In this document: piece by piece, positions 6,992-13,590 of the stretch | Layout of the letters: the number at the start of each line of letters is the position of its first letter | Numbering within the stretch: position 1 is the first letter of the stretch | Assembly: GCA_964484255.1 (NCBI GenBank) | Contig: CAZAEH010000023.1 | Location: forward strand, 1-22,569 | Direction: 5' to 3' | Length of the DNA: 22,569 bases | From: UBA6215 sp964484255 | GTDB lineage: Bacteria; Omnitrophota; Gorgyraeia; Pluralincolimonadales; Pluralincolimonadaceae | Notes under the pieces: generated by a model | What the model saw: only the letters and a program-made list of their open reading frames with translations | What the model was told of the DNA's origin: nothing | The model's database searches: none | Position numbers and translations under genes: made by a program

Positions 6992-9900
6992 TCATCACCT
7001 TTTCCCGATACCAATATAGTAGCAGGCAGTTTGTTAAATGTAAACTCTTTACCTGAGCGCGGATCGTTAAAAACGAACCCGCCCGGAGGGGATGCTTTTC
7101 CGCGGACCTCGAGCTTAAGACCCTTGGTATGCGGTTTCAACGAAAAACTTACATCTCCATAATATGTCGGCAGTCCCTGCGCTTTTATCTCCTTCCCGGA
7201 TTCAGCCCACTCTTTAGGTATGCCTGCGCCTATGATAAGCTTATCCCCGTCCTCATAGACGAACATGTTCCTGACCGCGCATATGTATTCGGCTCCTATC
7301 CAGGTATGCGGCATGTCGCCTATATACTGTGGATGGCGGTAACCGCTGAATACGACCTCGGCCCAATGGTTCCATTCGCGCGGACGCTTGACCGTTTGGA
7401 AATATTCAAGCATCCTGAAGGCCTGTTCCCTTTTTCCCATGAGTATCAGCGCGGATATGGAGCGCACCTCATACGGGGTAAACCCGCCTTTCCAGCCTTC
7501 GCCGGAGCGGGGATCAAGCGATTCCTTGAAATACTTATCGAAAGTATTATCCAGTTGGGGCCGTGGCAGGTATTCAAGCTGGCTGCACGGGAATACCGCT
7601 ATAGCCGTTGAAGTGGCATCAAAATCCCCTTTATCGGCGCAGCCCGGGATAAAATCTATTCCCTTGACCTTCATCGCCAGGTCGATGGATTCGTATACGG
7701 ATTTCCTGAAGGATGCCTTCTCGGAGTTTATCCATTCCGCCGCATCTTCTTTTCCGAGGATGCGGGCTATCGAACCGGCATCTTCCCACCCTTTAAGGGC
7801 CCAGAAATCATCCCAATAGCTGTGCATCGCCGGAAAATAGCCTTCGTGGCTGTTCGATTCAGGAAGGATCCCGCAAAATATCCTGACATTGTCGGCACCC
7901 TTGCAATAATAATCTGCGAGTCTCTGCTTCCTGAGATCAACGAGATATTCGAGCGCTTTCATTATGTTCGGCCATTTATTCTCAAGAAATTCCCTGTCGT
8001 TGGTAAACCTGTAATAATCATAGATAGAGAATATGAACTCTCCCTGGCTGTCATATTCTTTCCAGTCCCTGCACCAGCCGGGCATACCCCCTTCTTCAAG
8101 AATGAAAGGCACCATTCCGTTGCCATACTGGCGCTGTGCTATCCAGTCGAGGAACTCCTTAACATCGCCCTTGTAGCCCATCCTGAGCAGGGCCGCAGAG
8201 ATCAGGGCTCCGTCGCGCATCCAGGCCTTCTTGTAATTTCGCGAACCCGGTTGGAGCTTTAGGATATCCTTATTGATAAGGATATATCCCAGGTTGGATT
8301 TCATCGCGTCTATTATCTCTGCGTCCGGGACTTCTATGTCGACCGCGTCAAGTTTTGCCTGCCAATATTTTTTTTGTTGTTCAAGCAATCCGTTGAAATA
8401 ACCGCGAGCCTGGGAATCTGCCGCAGGAAGACCTCCGACGTTACCATGTAAAGGTATGGCAAAAAAGAGGTCCGCTTTCTTCCCCGCCGAAAGGTCCAAA
8501 GAATATTCCAAGGCTCCGGAAGCATATTTATCCGGGTCATCAACTGCTCTGGAAGAAGGAACGCTGCCTTTTTCGATATAATCCGTTATATCATCGCCTT
8601 TGTACCTGGCGGCCCCGAAATTATCCGGCTTAGATACGGATATCAGCGCCGGCACTCCGTTGATCCTTACAACGGCAGGAGCGCCGCCCTCAAAAGAAAC
8701 GGACCTTATCTCTGAAAGGCCTCCGTGCTGCCAGGGGGGGTTCACCTGAAAAGGCCTTACGGTGAGGAAAAACTTTCCGGAAAACTTTTCTTTCGCCCTG
8801 TTCTCTATCGTATACCAAATATACGCGGCGGAACTGCCGCGTTCCCCCGACGCGAACAGTCTTTGAGTAAAGACCAGGCCGTTACGCTCCCATTCCACCT
8901 CGGGCAAAGGGAGGTAGCCCTTTTCAAGAGATTGCGTTACCTTCGAATTACATGAGGTTATAAGCTCTGAACCGTCATAAAGATAAGGCATGAACGAGTA
9001 GCTGCCTGAATACGGCTCTATCGTGCCGTCCTCGCACAGGAGGCACTCCTTGTCATCCCCGTCTATGCCAACTACGGTCCAATACGCCTGCTGCCGGTTT
9101 AGCCATTTCGGATAATAACCCGCAGGGGTTTCCTCGGCGAGGAGCTCGAAATGTTTTTGCGGGGTCGCGGACTCATCCGGGCCTTTAAGCATGATCTCTT
9201 TCAGGGAATACCCGCTGCCGGTATTGCTTTGGCGGCATTGCACTTTTATGAACCTGGCCCTTGTCGGGTCCAGGTATATAAGGTCCTTGCTGCCGTTACC
9301 CTTCTCGTTCGAGAATACTTTTTTCCATGAATTACCGTCCCCGGATACCAGGATATCGTAGGATTTGGCATAGTTTAGGCCCCAATTCAACTGTACTCCG
9401 CCTATATCCTTCTGTTTTTTCAGATCAACCGTTATCCAGGCCTCATCGCACGAATCGTTGAGCCATTCGGTCCCGCGGTCGCCGTCAAAGGCATTGGATG
9501 GATCGCTTATATCCTGGGTGTAAGAAGCTGTTACGACCGGTTCCTCATCCGGGCCTTTCACCATGACCTCGAATACCGAGTATCCCCAGAAAGTCCCGCG
9601 CTCTTTCATGAATATCTTTACGTACCTGGCCGGAACCTTCCTGAAATAGGCCTCATCCGTCCCGCCGTCACTGTCGGTTATCTCGTAGACCGTCTTCCAC
9701 TCTGAATTATCAGAGGATACCTGGACTTCATATGATTTGCCGTAGGCGGCTTCCCACTTTATGGTGACACCGCATATCTCCATGACCTGCCCGAGGTCTA
9801 AAAGCAGCCATTGAGGATCCGAGAACTGGCTGCTCCACCTGCTCTGGTAATTACCGTCTACGACATTGGCCGGGCGATAGAGATCGCTTTCGCTGGAAGA

Positions 9901-10005
9901 TGCACATGCCTGCACTCCGGAAGGCCAGGCCTGGCCGCCGCAAACGGCGATATAGGACAGGGAAATAAGGAATACGGCAAGAGCGGTCCTGAGGTTCTGG
10001 TTCAT
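6988..10005 (-). CDS. Secreted glycoside-hydrolase-like protein with two discoidin domains
   Basis: 1005 residues. An N-terminal signal peptide (about 1-26) is followed by two F5/8 type C (discoidin-like) domains at about 30-150 and 155-275, both with RYVKI/RFIKV-type strands. A beta-rich linker of about 280-540 precedes an alpha-helical region of about 555-950 resembling six-hairpin (alpha/alpha)6 glycosidases. KKAWMRDGA at about 592-600 and KEYDSQGEF at about 649-657 carry acidic residues that could be catalytic, and MPHTWIGAEYICAVRNMF is typical of the final helices. I cannot assign a CAZy family or substrate; GH15-, GH63- or GH94-like folds are alternatives. The start has GAGGAGG before ATG. 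It is expressed from its own promoter and overlaps the LacI gene, consistent with sugar-controlled expression. Confidence 0.8.
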   Translation of the reverse strand: MNQNLRTALAVFLISLSYIAVCGGQAWPSGVQACASSSESDLYRPANVVDGNYQSRWSSQFSDPQWLLLDLGQVMEICGVTIKWEAAYGKSYEVQVSSDNSEWKTVYEITDSDGGTDEAYFRKVPARYVKIFMKERGTFWGYSVFEVMVKGPDEEPVVTASYTQDISDPSNAFDGDRGTEWLNDSCDEAWITVDLKKQKDIGGVQLNWGLNYAKSYDILVSGDGNSWKKVFSNEKGNGSKDLIYLDPTRARFIKVQCRQSNTGSGYSLKEIMLKGPDESATPQKHFELLAEETPAGYYPKWLNRQQAYWTVVGIDGDDKECLLCEDGTIEPYSGSYSFMPYLYDGSELITSCNSKVTQSLEKGYLPLPEVEWERNGLVFTQRLFASGERGSSAAYIWYTIENRAKEKFSGKFFLTVRPFQVNPPWQHGGLSEIRSVSFEGGAPAVVRINGVPALISVSKPDNFGAARYKGDDITDYIEKGSVPSSRAVDDPDKYASGALEYSLDLSAGKKADLFFAIPLHGNVGGLPAADSQARGYFNGLLEQQKKYWQAKLDAVDIEVPDAEIIDAMKSNLGYILINKDILKLQPGSRNYKKAWMRDGALISAALLRMGYKGDVKEFLDWIAQRQYGNGMVPFILEEGGMPGWCRDWKEYDSQGEFIFSIYDYYRFTNDREFLENKWPNIMKALEYLVDLRKQRLADYYCKGADNVRIFCGILPESNSHEGYFPAMHSYWDDFWALKGWEDAGSIARILGKEDAAEWINSEKASFRKSVYESIDLAMKVKGIDFIPGCADKGDFDATSTAIAVFPCSQLEYLPRPQLDNTFDKYFKESLDPRSGEGWKGGFTPYEVRSISALILMGKREQAFRMLEYFQTVKRPREWNHWAEVVFSGYRHPQYIGDMPHTWIGAEYICAVRNMFVYEDGDKLIIGAGIPKEWAESGKEIKAQGLPTYYGDVSFSLKPHTKGLKLEVRGKASPPGGFVFNDPRSGKEFTFNKLPATILVSGKGDE

Positions 10006-10040
10006 GGATTAGCGGCCTCCTCTTTTAAAACTCGCGGACA

Positions 10041-10069
10041 ATTATATATCTTTTTGCCCGCCGGCGCAA
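10041..10069 (-). promoter_or_regulatory. Putative sigma70-type promoter of the glycosidase-lacI operon
   Basis: On the minus strand, TTGCGC (10069-10064) and TATAAT (10046-10041) are separated by exactly 17 bases, about 36 bases before the glycosidase ATG. This matches the promoter seen before the DUF116 gene, and the operator-like palindrome at 10090-10103 lies just upstream. Confidence 0.65.
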
Positions 10070-10089
10070 TAATATTACCCTCGGTCTTT

Positions 10090-10103
10090 CCCCCACGTGG
10101 CCT
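10090..10103. promoter_or_regulatory. Degenerate LacI-type operator upstream of the glycosidase
   Basis: CCCCCACGTGGCCT matches 10 of 14 positions of the TGCCCACGTGGGCA palindrome found upstream of neighbouring genes and keeps the CACGTG core. It lies about 62 bases upstream of the predicted transcription start. It is the weakest member of the set, so binding is uncertain. Confidence 0.4.
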
Positions 10104-10211
10104 AAGGTCAGCGTAATCGGCCGCCTGGAAGAACGGGACCGGCACCGCATTGATCGTCAATTGTGGGGGATGAGATTTTTGCAGGGCCGGCCCCGTGAAC
10201 CTCGTTGTAAG
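10104..10211. other. Intergenic region between the PEP-CTERM and glycosidase genes
   Basis: The rest of the 206-base gap holds no gene that I can support. An inverted repeat ATTGA-TCG-TCAAT at 10149-10161 and a GC palindrome GGGCCGGCCC at 10184-10193 are visible. The GC palindrome lacks a loop and a T-tract, so I do not call it a terminator. Confidence 0.5.
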
Positions 10212-10853
10212 TTACTTCTTCTTTTTTGAAACGCCAAGCAAGCCTATCAAACCGGAGCCCAAAAGGAGCAGGCTTGCCGGTTCCGGTACGGGTTGAGTAT
10301 CAGCGACTACATCATCAAAGTAGACCGAACCGCTCGATCCGGTACCGTTGTTCCTGAGCAAAAGCGAGAGGCTCGCCTTCGCCGTCCCAGTCGGTGCCAC
10401 CTGCGCGAGGCAAAGGTCCTCCCATCCGCCGGTTGAGGTGCTGCGCGTCACGGTATATGCCTGTCCGATCTGCGCTTCACTGGAATCCACGAACTTAAGC
10501 TCGAGGACCGCTTCTGCATTGACCAAAGCTGTAGGAATATTGACCGGAGCCACCGCATAGAGCGTCTGGCCTTCGGTAACCGAAGCCCACTGGCCCCAAC
10601 CGCCCCAGCCGGAGCCGGTTATGGTCTCCTTTCCGGAATAGGAACCGCTCTTTACTATGGAACTTTCCCTGGTACCTGTGATGTCAGGATCGCTGAACAT
10701 ATGCCACCAGTCTCCGGGAACTTGTTCGCCGCTGCTACCCCATGGCCCCCAGGTCTCAAAACCGGGGTTCGTAAGGGAATTAGAGGCGACTGCCGCGGAA
10801 GACTGCAAGAGTACCATACCGATGAACAATCCCATTAAGATGATCTTCTTCAT
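10212..10853 (-). CDS. PEP-CTERM-anchored carbohydrate-binding-like exoprotein
   Basis: 213 residues. A signal peptide of about 24 residues precedes a jelly-roll type domain (about 25-185) opening with NSLTNPGFETWGPWG and closing with GSVYFDDVVADT. This is the usual frame of CBM4/9-like domains. The C-terminus is a clear PEP-CTERM sorting signal: PEPAS at 190-194, a hydrophobic stretch LLLLGSGLIGLLG, and a lysine-rich tail. Such proteins are processed by an exosortase and delivered to the outer surface or extracellular matrix, so the genome should encode an EpsH-type exosortase. A near-perfect Shine-Dalgarno, AAAGGAGGTGA, precedes the ATG, suggesting high expression. A perfect 14-bp palindrome lies 48 bases upstream. 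The ligand cannot be predicted. Confidence 0.88.
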   Translation of the reverse strand: MKKIILMGLFIGMVLLQSSAAVASNSLTNPGFETWGPWGSSGEQVPGDWWHMFSDPDITGTRESSIVKSGSYSGKETITGSGWGGWGQWASVTEGQTLYAVAPVNIPTALVNAEAVLELKFVDSSEAQIGQAYTVTRSTSTGGWEDLCLAQVAPTGTAKASLSLLLRNNGTGSSGSVYFDDVVADTQPVPEPASLLLLGSGLIGLLGVSKKKK

Positions 10854-10900
10854 TTATTCACCTCCTTTCGATTTGGTTTTTCTCCCCAATTAAATTTTGT

Positions 10901-10914
10901 TGCCCACGTGGGCA
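10901..10914. promoter_or_regulatory. Perfect LacI-type operator palindrome before the PEP-CTERM gene
   Basis: TGCCCACGTGGGCA is a perfect 14-bp palindrome with a central CG, as expected for LacI-family operators, and lies 48 bases upstream of the ATG at 10853. Near-identical copies occur at 11677-11690 and 11763-11776. A LacI-family gene lies in the same cluster. The exact promoter of this gene was not clear. Confidence 0.75.
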
Positions 10915-10953
10915 TTTATTTTTAAAAAAAATATCCCTTAATGCTCATACTGC

Positions 10954-10995
10954 TTGGCCCTGCCATGCCGCCATAAGGCGAAAAGGCAGGGCCAA
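10954..10995 (-). terminator. Long stem-loop after the single-module secreted-protein gene
   Basis: An 11-bp perfect stem (ttggccctgcc at 10954-10964 pairing with ggcagggccaa at 10985-10995) encloses a second 4-bp stem (cgcc/ggcg, 10969-10972 with 10977-10980). It begins 5 bases after the stop of the upstream gene. The T-run on the transcript (10930-10924) is about 24 bases beyond the hairpin, not adjacent. It may therefore be a weak terminator or an mRNA 3'-end stabiliser. Confidence 0.45.
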
Positions 10996-11000
10996 CTGAC

Positions 11001-11585
11001 CTATTTAACTAAGGCTATATCATCGATGTAAATGGTGCCTTGTTTCTTAGCTGAACAGGTCATATCGTCAAAAACGATCACGAACTCGGTAACAGAACTG
11101 AGGTCCGTAAGTCCCGAGAAAGAGCCAAGCGGTATTACCGCCTCCTGCCAATCCTTCGATATATTATCGTAAGTATACCTGCCTACCTCCCCCTTCGAGT
11201 TCTTGAGCTCAAGCTTTATCTTCTGCGAGAACCCCGCAATCCCGTCTCCCTTGACCCAGAAAGACAGTTTGTCATATTTTGCTGCATCCTGGTTAGGGAG
11301 TTTCATCCAGAAACCGTTATACGCGGGATTGGGCGAGTCTACATCATAATCCAGTTGGACCGAAAAACCGCTGCCTCCATGCTTAACGTCAGAGTTGAAG
11401 TTGGTCTTGCATCCCTGGGTCGTATCGTTGGGATCCTTGTCCCATGCCCCAAAATCCCCTCCCAGGTTATTTGGCTTATCACCGGAATCGAAATTCGCTA
11501 TGACAAGAGTGGCCCCGTAACAAGTGCCCGAAAAGACCAAAGCTGCGATCAAAGCGAGAAAAAGACCTGATATTTTTGTATTCAT
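11001..11585 (-). CDS. Secreted single-module carbohydrate-binding-like protein (module B)
   Basis: 194 residues. A signal peptide of about 24 residues (ending SGTCYG) is followed by one domain, called module B here. It shows landmarks DSGDKPNNLGGDFGAW, DPNDTTQGC, LDYDVDSPN, WVKGDGIAGFS, LELKNSKGE and QGTIYIDDI. Nearly the same landmarks form the C-terminal half of the protein encoded at 13004-11793, so the two are paralogues. The fold resembles CBM11/CIA30-type jelly rolls, but I cannot assign a family with certainty. It has no catalytic signature and no PEP-CTERM tail, so it should be a soluble periplasmic or extracellular binding protein. Expression starts from a promoter flanked by two operator palindromes. 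AAAGGAG precedes the ATG. Confidence 0.85.
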   Translation of the reverse strand: MNTKISGLFLALIAALVFSGTCYGATLVIANFDSGDKPNNLGGDFGAWDKDPNDTTQGCKTNFNSDVKHGGSGFSVQLDYDVDSPNPAYNGFWMKLPNQDAAKYDKLSFWVKGDGIAGFSQKIKLELKNSKGEVGRYTYDNISKDWQEAVIPLGSFSGLTDLSSVTEFVIVFDDMTCSAKKQGTIYIDDIALVK

Positions 11586-11676
11586 CGAAGTTATAAACTC
11601 CTTTAGGTTTTAATACTGCGCTTTCCCTTGATTCTAACAGCCCTTCTCTCATCCACCCCCTTTCAATGTTTGTGAA

Positions 11677-11690
11677 TGCCCACGAGGGCA
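11677..11690. promoter_or_regulatory. LacI-type operator overlapping the start of transcription
   Basis: TGCCCACGAGGGCA differs from the TGCCCACGTGGGCA palindrome at one position. It lies just downstream of the predicted transcription start (about 11695), the classical position of a primary repressor site. Confidence 0.7.
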
Positions 11691-11701
11691 TTTACAGGTA
11701 A

Positions 11702-11730
11702 AAATTACCATATAGAGCGGTATTTGTCAA
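11702..11730 (-). promoter_or_regulatory. Promoter of the single-module secreted-protein gene
   Basis: On the minus strand, TTGACA (11730-11725) is followed after 17 bases by TAATTT (11707-11702). A TG dinucleotide one base before it makes an extended -10. The -35 is a perfect consensus. Operator copies lie on both sides, 86 bases apart centre to centre. Confidence 0.65.
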
Positions 11731-11762
11731 GAAAACTATATTGCTAATTTTATGGAAATATT

Positions 11763-11776
11763 TGCCCACGTGAGCA
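11763..11776. promoter_or_regulatory. Upstream auxiliary LacI-type operator
   Basis: TGCCCACGTGAGCA matches 13 of 14 positions of the palindrome. Its centre is about 75 bases upstream of the predicted transcription start and 86 bases from the downstream operator. That is close to eight helical turns, compatible with repression by looping. Confidence 0.65.
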
Positions 11777-11792
11777 ATAATGGACAAAAAAA

Positions 11793-13004
11793 CTAATCGC
11801 CGAAACCTATATCGTCTATATATATCCTTCCCTGTTTCCTGTCGGTATTGACCTGGTCATCGAAACGGATAACGAACTCCTTGACGGAGGAAAAGTCTTT
11901 AAGGCCGGAAAAAGACTTCAGCGGTATAGAGACCCTCTTCCACTCCCCTGTTATCCCTGATAATGTGTATTGGCCCTGCTCGCTTTTTGAATTCTTGATC
12001 TCCAGCTTTATGCTCTTTGAGAAGCCGAGCGAACTATCGCCCTTTATCCATAATATAAGGCTCTTGTAGTGCGAGAGGTCCTGGTCCGGAAAAGCCATCC
12101 AATACCCGTCAAGCGCCTCATTTGGGGAATCCACATCATAATCCAGCTCGAGCATATAGCCCTTACCGTCGTGACCGCCGGCGCTGAAATTCATGTTACA
12201 TCCCTGCGTCTTATCATTAGGGTCCCTGTTCCATATCCCCATGTCCCCTCCGAGGTTATTGGGTTTGGCACCAGAGTTGTAATCGGCTACGAGTAATTGA
12301 GGGCCTCGCGCGGATCCCGATGCCGGCGAGGACGACGGCGCTGAAACCGTCGTAACCACGTTCCTCGGATAAGACCTGCCAAGCATATAATCCTTAAGCG
12401 CCGCTTTCTTTTCTATCTCCTCGGCTGAAGCATCGTCAACGAAAAATTTTCCGCTTCCGTTCGCGGAATTGACATACTGGATCACGAAATTACAGTTATC
12501 CGCATCCTGTGGAGCTATAGCGGAAAGTGAGATAAGCGTCCATTTCAGGTACGGAAGATTGGAACCGAACTTCTGGCCGGAATCCCTGCTTATCTCCACC
12601 GGGACATCTTTGCCGTCTTTATCCTTGGTCATCTTCCTCCATTCTATGCTGATCTGGCCGTATGAATCCCCGCTTACAGGGTCCTCGCGGGAATTCAGCA
12701 CATAACATCTGAATATGTATTTGTTGCCCGGGACGACCTTTTTATATGTATAGAAAACACCGGTAGAATCGCCCTGTTTGGGGCATAGCAGATATATCGA
12801 CTGCTGCCCTTTTCTTCTTTCGGTGGGGCAAAGCCCGTTAAACGAGGAGTTCCAGCTTCCCCATTCACGGGGGTCTTCATCCCTGAAGCCAGGCCTGTTC
12901 TCGAAGCTGGCGTTGGGAAGGATGTTCCTGCCTATCATAACCGCGTTGCCGTCGGCCGGTAAAAAAATGGCCGCAATGCAGGCAATTATCACCGCTCTCA
13001 ACAT
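11793..13004 (-). CDS. Secreted two-module carbohydrate-binding-like protein (modules A+B)
   Basis: 403 residues from the ATG at 13004, chosen over a GTG at 13028. From the ATG, the sequence begins MLRAVIIACIAAIFLPADG, a proper signal peptide, while the GTG start adds eight charged or polar residues ahead of it. Module A (about 25-205) is CBM4/9-like and opens with NILPNASFENRPGF. It shares WGSWNSSFNGL, VVPGNKYIFRCYVLNS and SGDSYGQISIEW with the neighbouring 184-residue protein. A Ser/Pro/Ala-rich linker (about 225-240) joins it to module B, which is paralogous to the protein at 11585-11001. No catalytic motif is seen. It is the last gene of the operon beginning with the aldolase, and presumably binds extracellular or cell-wall glycan. 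Confidence 0.85.
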   Translation of the reverse strand: MLRAVIIACIAAIFLPADGNAVMIGRNILPNASFENRPGFRDEDPREWGSWNSSFNGLCPTERRKGQQSIYLLCPKQGDSTGVFYTYKKVVPGNKYIFRCYVLNSREDPVSGDSYGQISIEWRKMTKDKDGKDVPVEISRDSGQKFGSNLPYLKWTLISLSAIAPQDADNCNFVIQYVNSANGSGKFFVDDASAEEIEKKAALKDYMLGRSYPRNVVTTVSAPSSSPASGSARGPQLLVADYNSGAKPNNLGGDMGIWNRDPNDKTQGCNMNFSAGGHDGKGYMLELDYDVDSPNEALDGYWMAFPDQDLSHYKSLILWIKGDSSLGFSKSIKLEIKNSKSEQGQYTLSGITGEWKRVSIPLKSFSGLKDFSSVKEFVIRFDDQVNTDRKQGRIYIDDIGFGD

Positions 13005-13035
13005 TCCATGACCGCCTTTCTCCCCCACTCAGGAA

Positions 13036-13590
13036 TCACTTTTCCTCTACCATGGCATCATCCGCGTAATATGCGCCCGAGCCGTCCCTGCGGAAGAACT
13101 GTATCACAAAATTGCAAGCGTCTGCGTCGACCGGGGCCGTGGCCGTCATCTCCTGCCTGGTCCAGTCCGTTTTCGAGGTTTCGGGCCCCCAGATAATACC
13201 CCAGGTTCGTTCGGTCTCCCTTTCGTTCTTCAGCCATTCTATACTGAGCTGGCCGTAAGCGTCCCCCGATATAGGGTCTTTGGATGAATTCAAAACATAA
13301 CAGGAAAATACATAGGTCTTCCCGGGGACGACGTTACGATAGCGGTATAATATCCCGCTGTGCGATCCCCTGCTTGGCGCCGAACTGATATATACCGACT
13401 GGTCCCCGGTCCTGCCGGTTTCAGAAGTAAGGCCGTTGTATTCGGAATTCCATGACCACCATCCCGCCGGGTTCTCGCCGTTGAAACCTTTAAGTTCCTC
13501 GAAGCCGGAATTCGGCACTATATTGCCTTCCGCGTACGCAATTGAATGTAAAAACAATATGACGACGGCCGCAGTCAACAGGTACCTCAT
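13036..13590 (-). CDS. Secreted single-module carbohydrate-binding-like protein (module A)
   Basis: 184 residues. The signal peptide MRYLLTAAVVILFLHSIAYA is followed by one CBM4/9-like jelly-roll domain opening with GNIVPNSGFEELKGF and ending SGAYYADDAMVEEK. The domain is clearly homologous to the N-terminal half of the next gene: WWSWNSEYNGL, VVPGKTYVFSCYVLNS, SGDAYGQLSIEW and DACNFVIQFF all align. The ATG overlaps the stop of the PAS/GGDEF/HD-GYP gene by 4 bases (13590-13587), so a secreted binding protein is translationally coupled to an intracellular signalling protein. No anchor is visible beyond the signal peptide. Ligand unknown; binding of a polysaccharide is inferred from the fold family. 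Confidence 0.85.
   Translation of the reverse strand: MRYLLTAAVVILFLHSIAYAEGNIVPNSGFEELKGFNGENPAGWWSWNSEYNGLTSETGRTGDQSVYISSAPSRGSHSGILYRYRNVVPGKTYVFSCYVLNSSKDPISGDAYGQLSIEWLKNERETERTWGIIWGPETSKTDWTRQEMTATAPVDADACNFVIQFFRRDGSGAYYADDAMVEEK

Noticed and set aside
10184..10193. GGGCCGGCCC palindrome after the PEP-CTERM gene as a terminator
   Set aside because: It has no loop and no T-tract on the transcribed strand, so a working hairpin terminator is unlikely.
13005..13028. GTG start adding eight residues to the two-module secreted protein
   Set aside because: The ATG at 13004 directly opens a proper signal peptide, and AAAGG lies at suitable distance before it.
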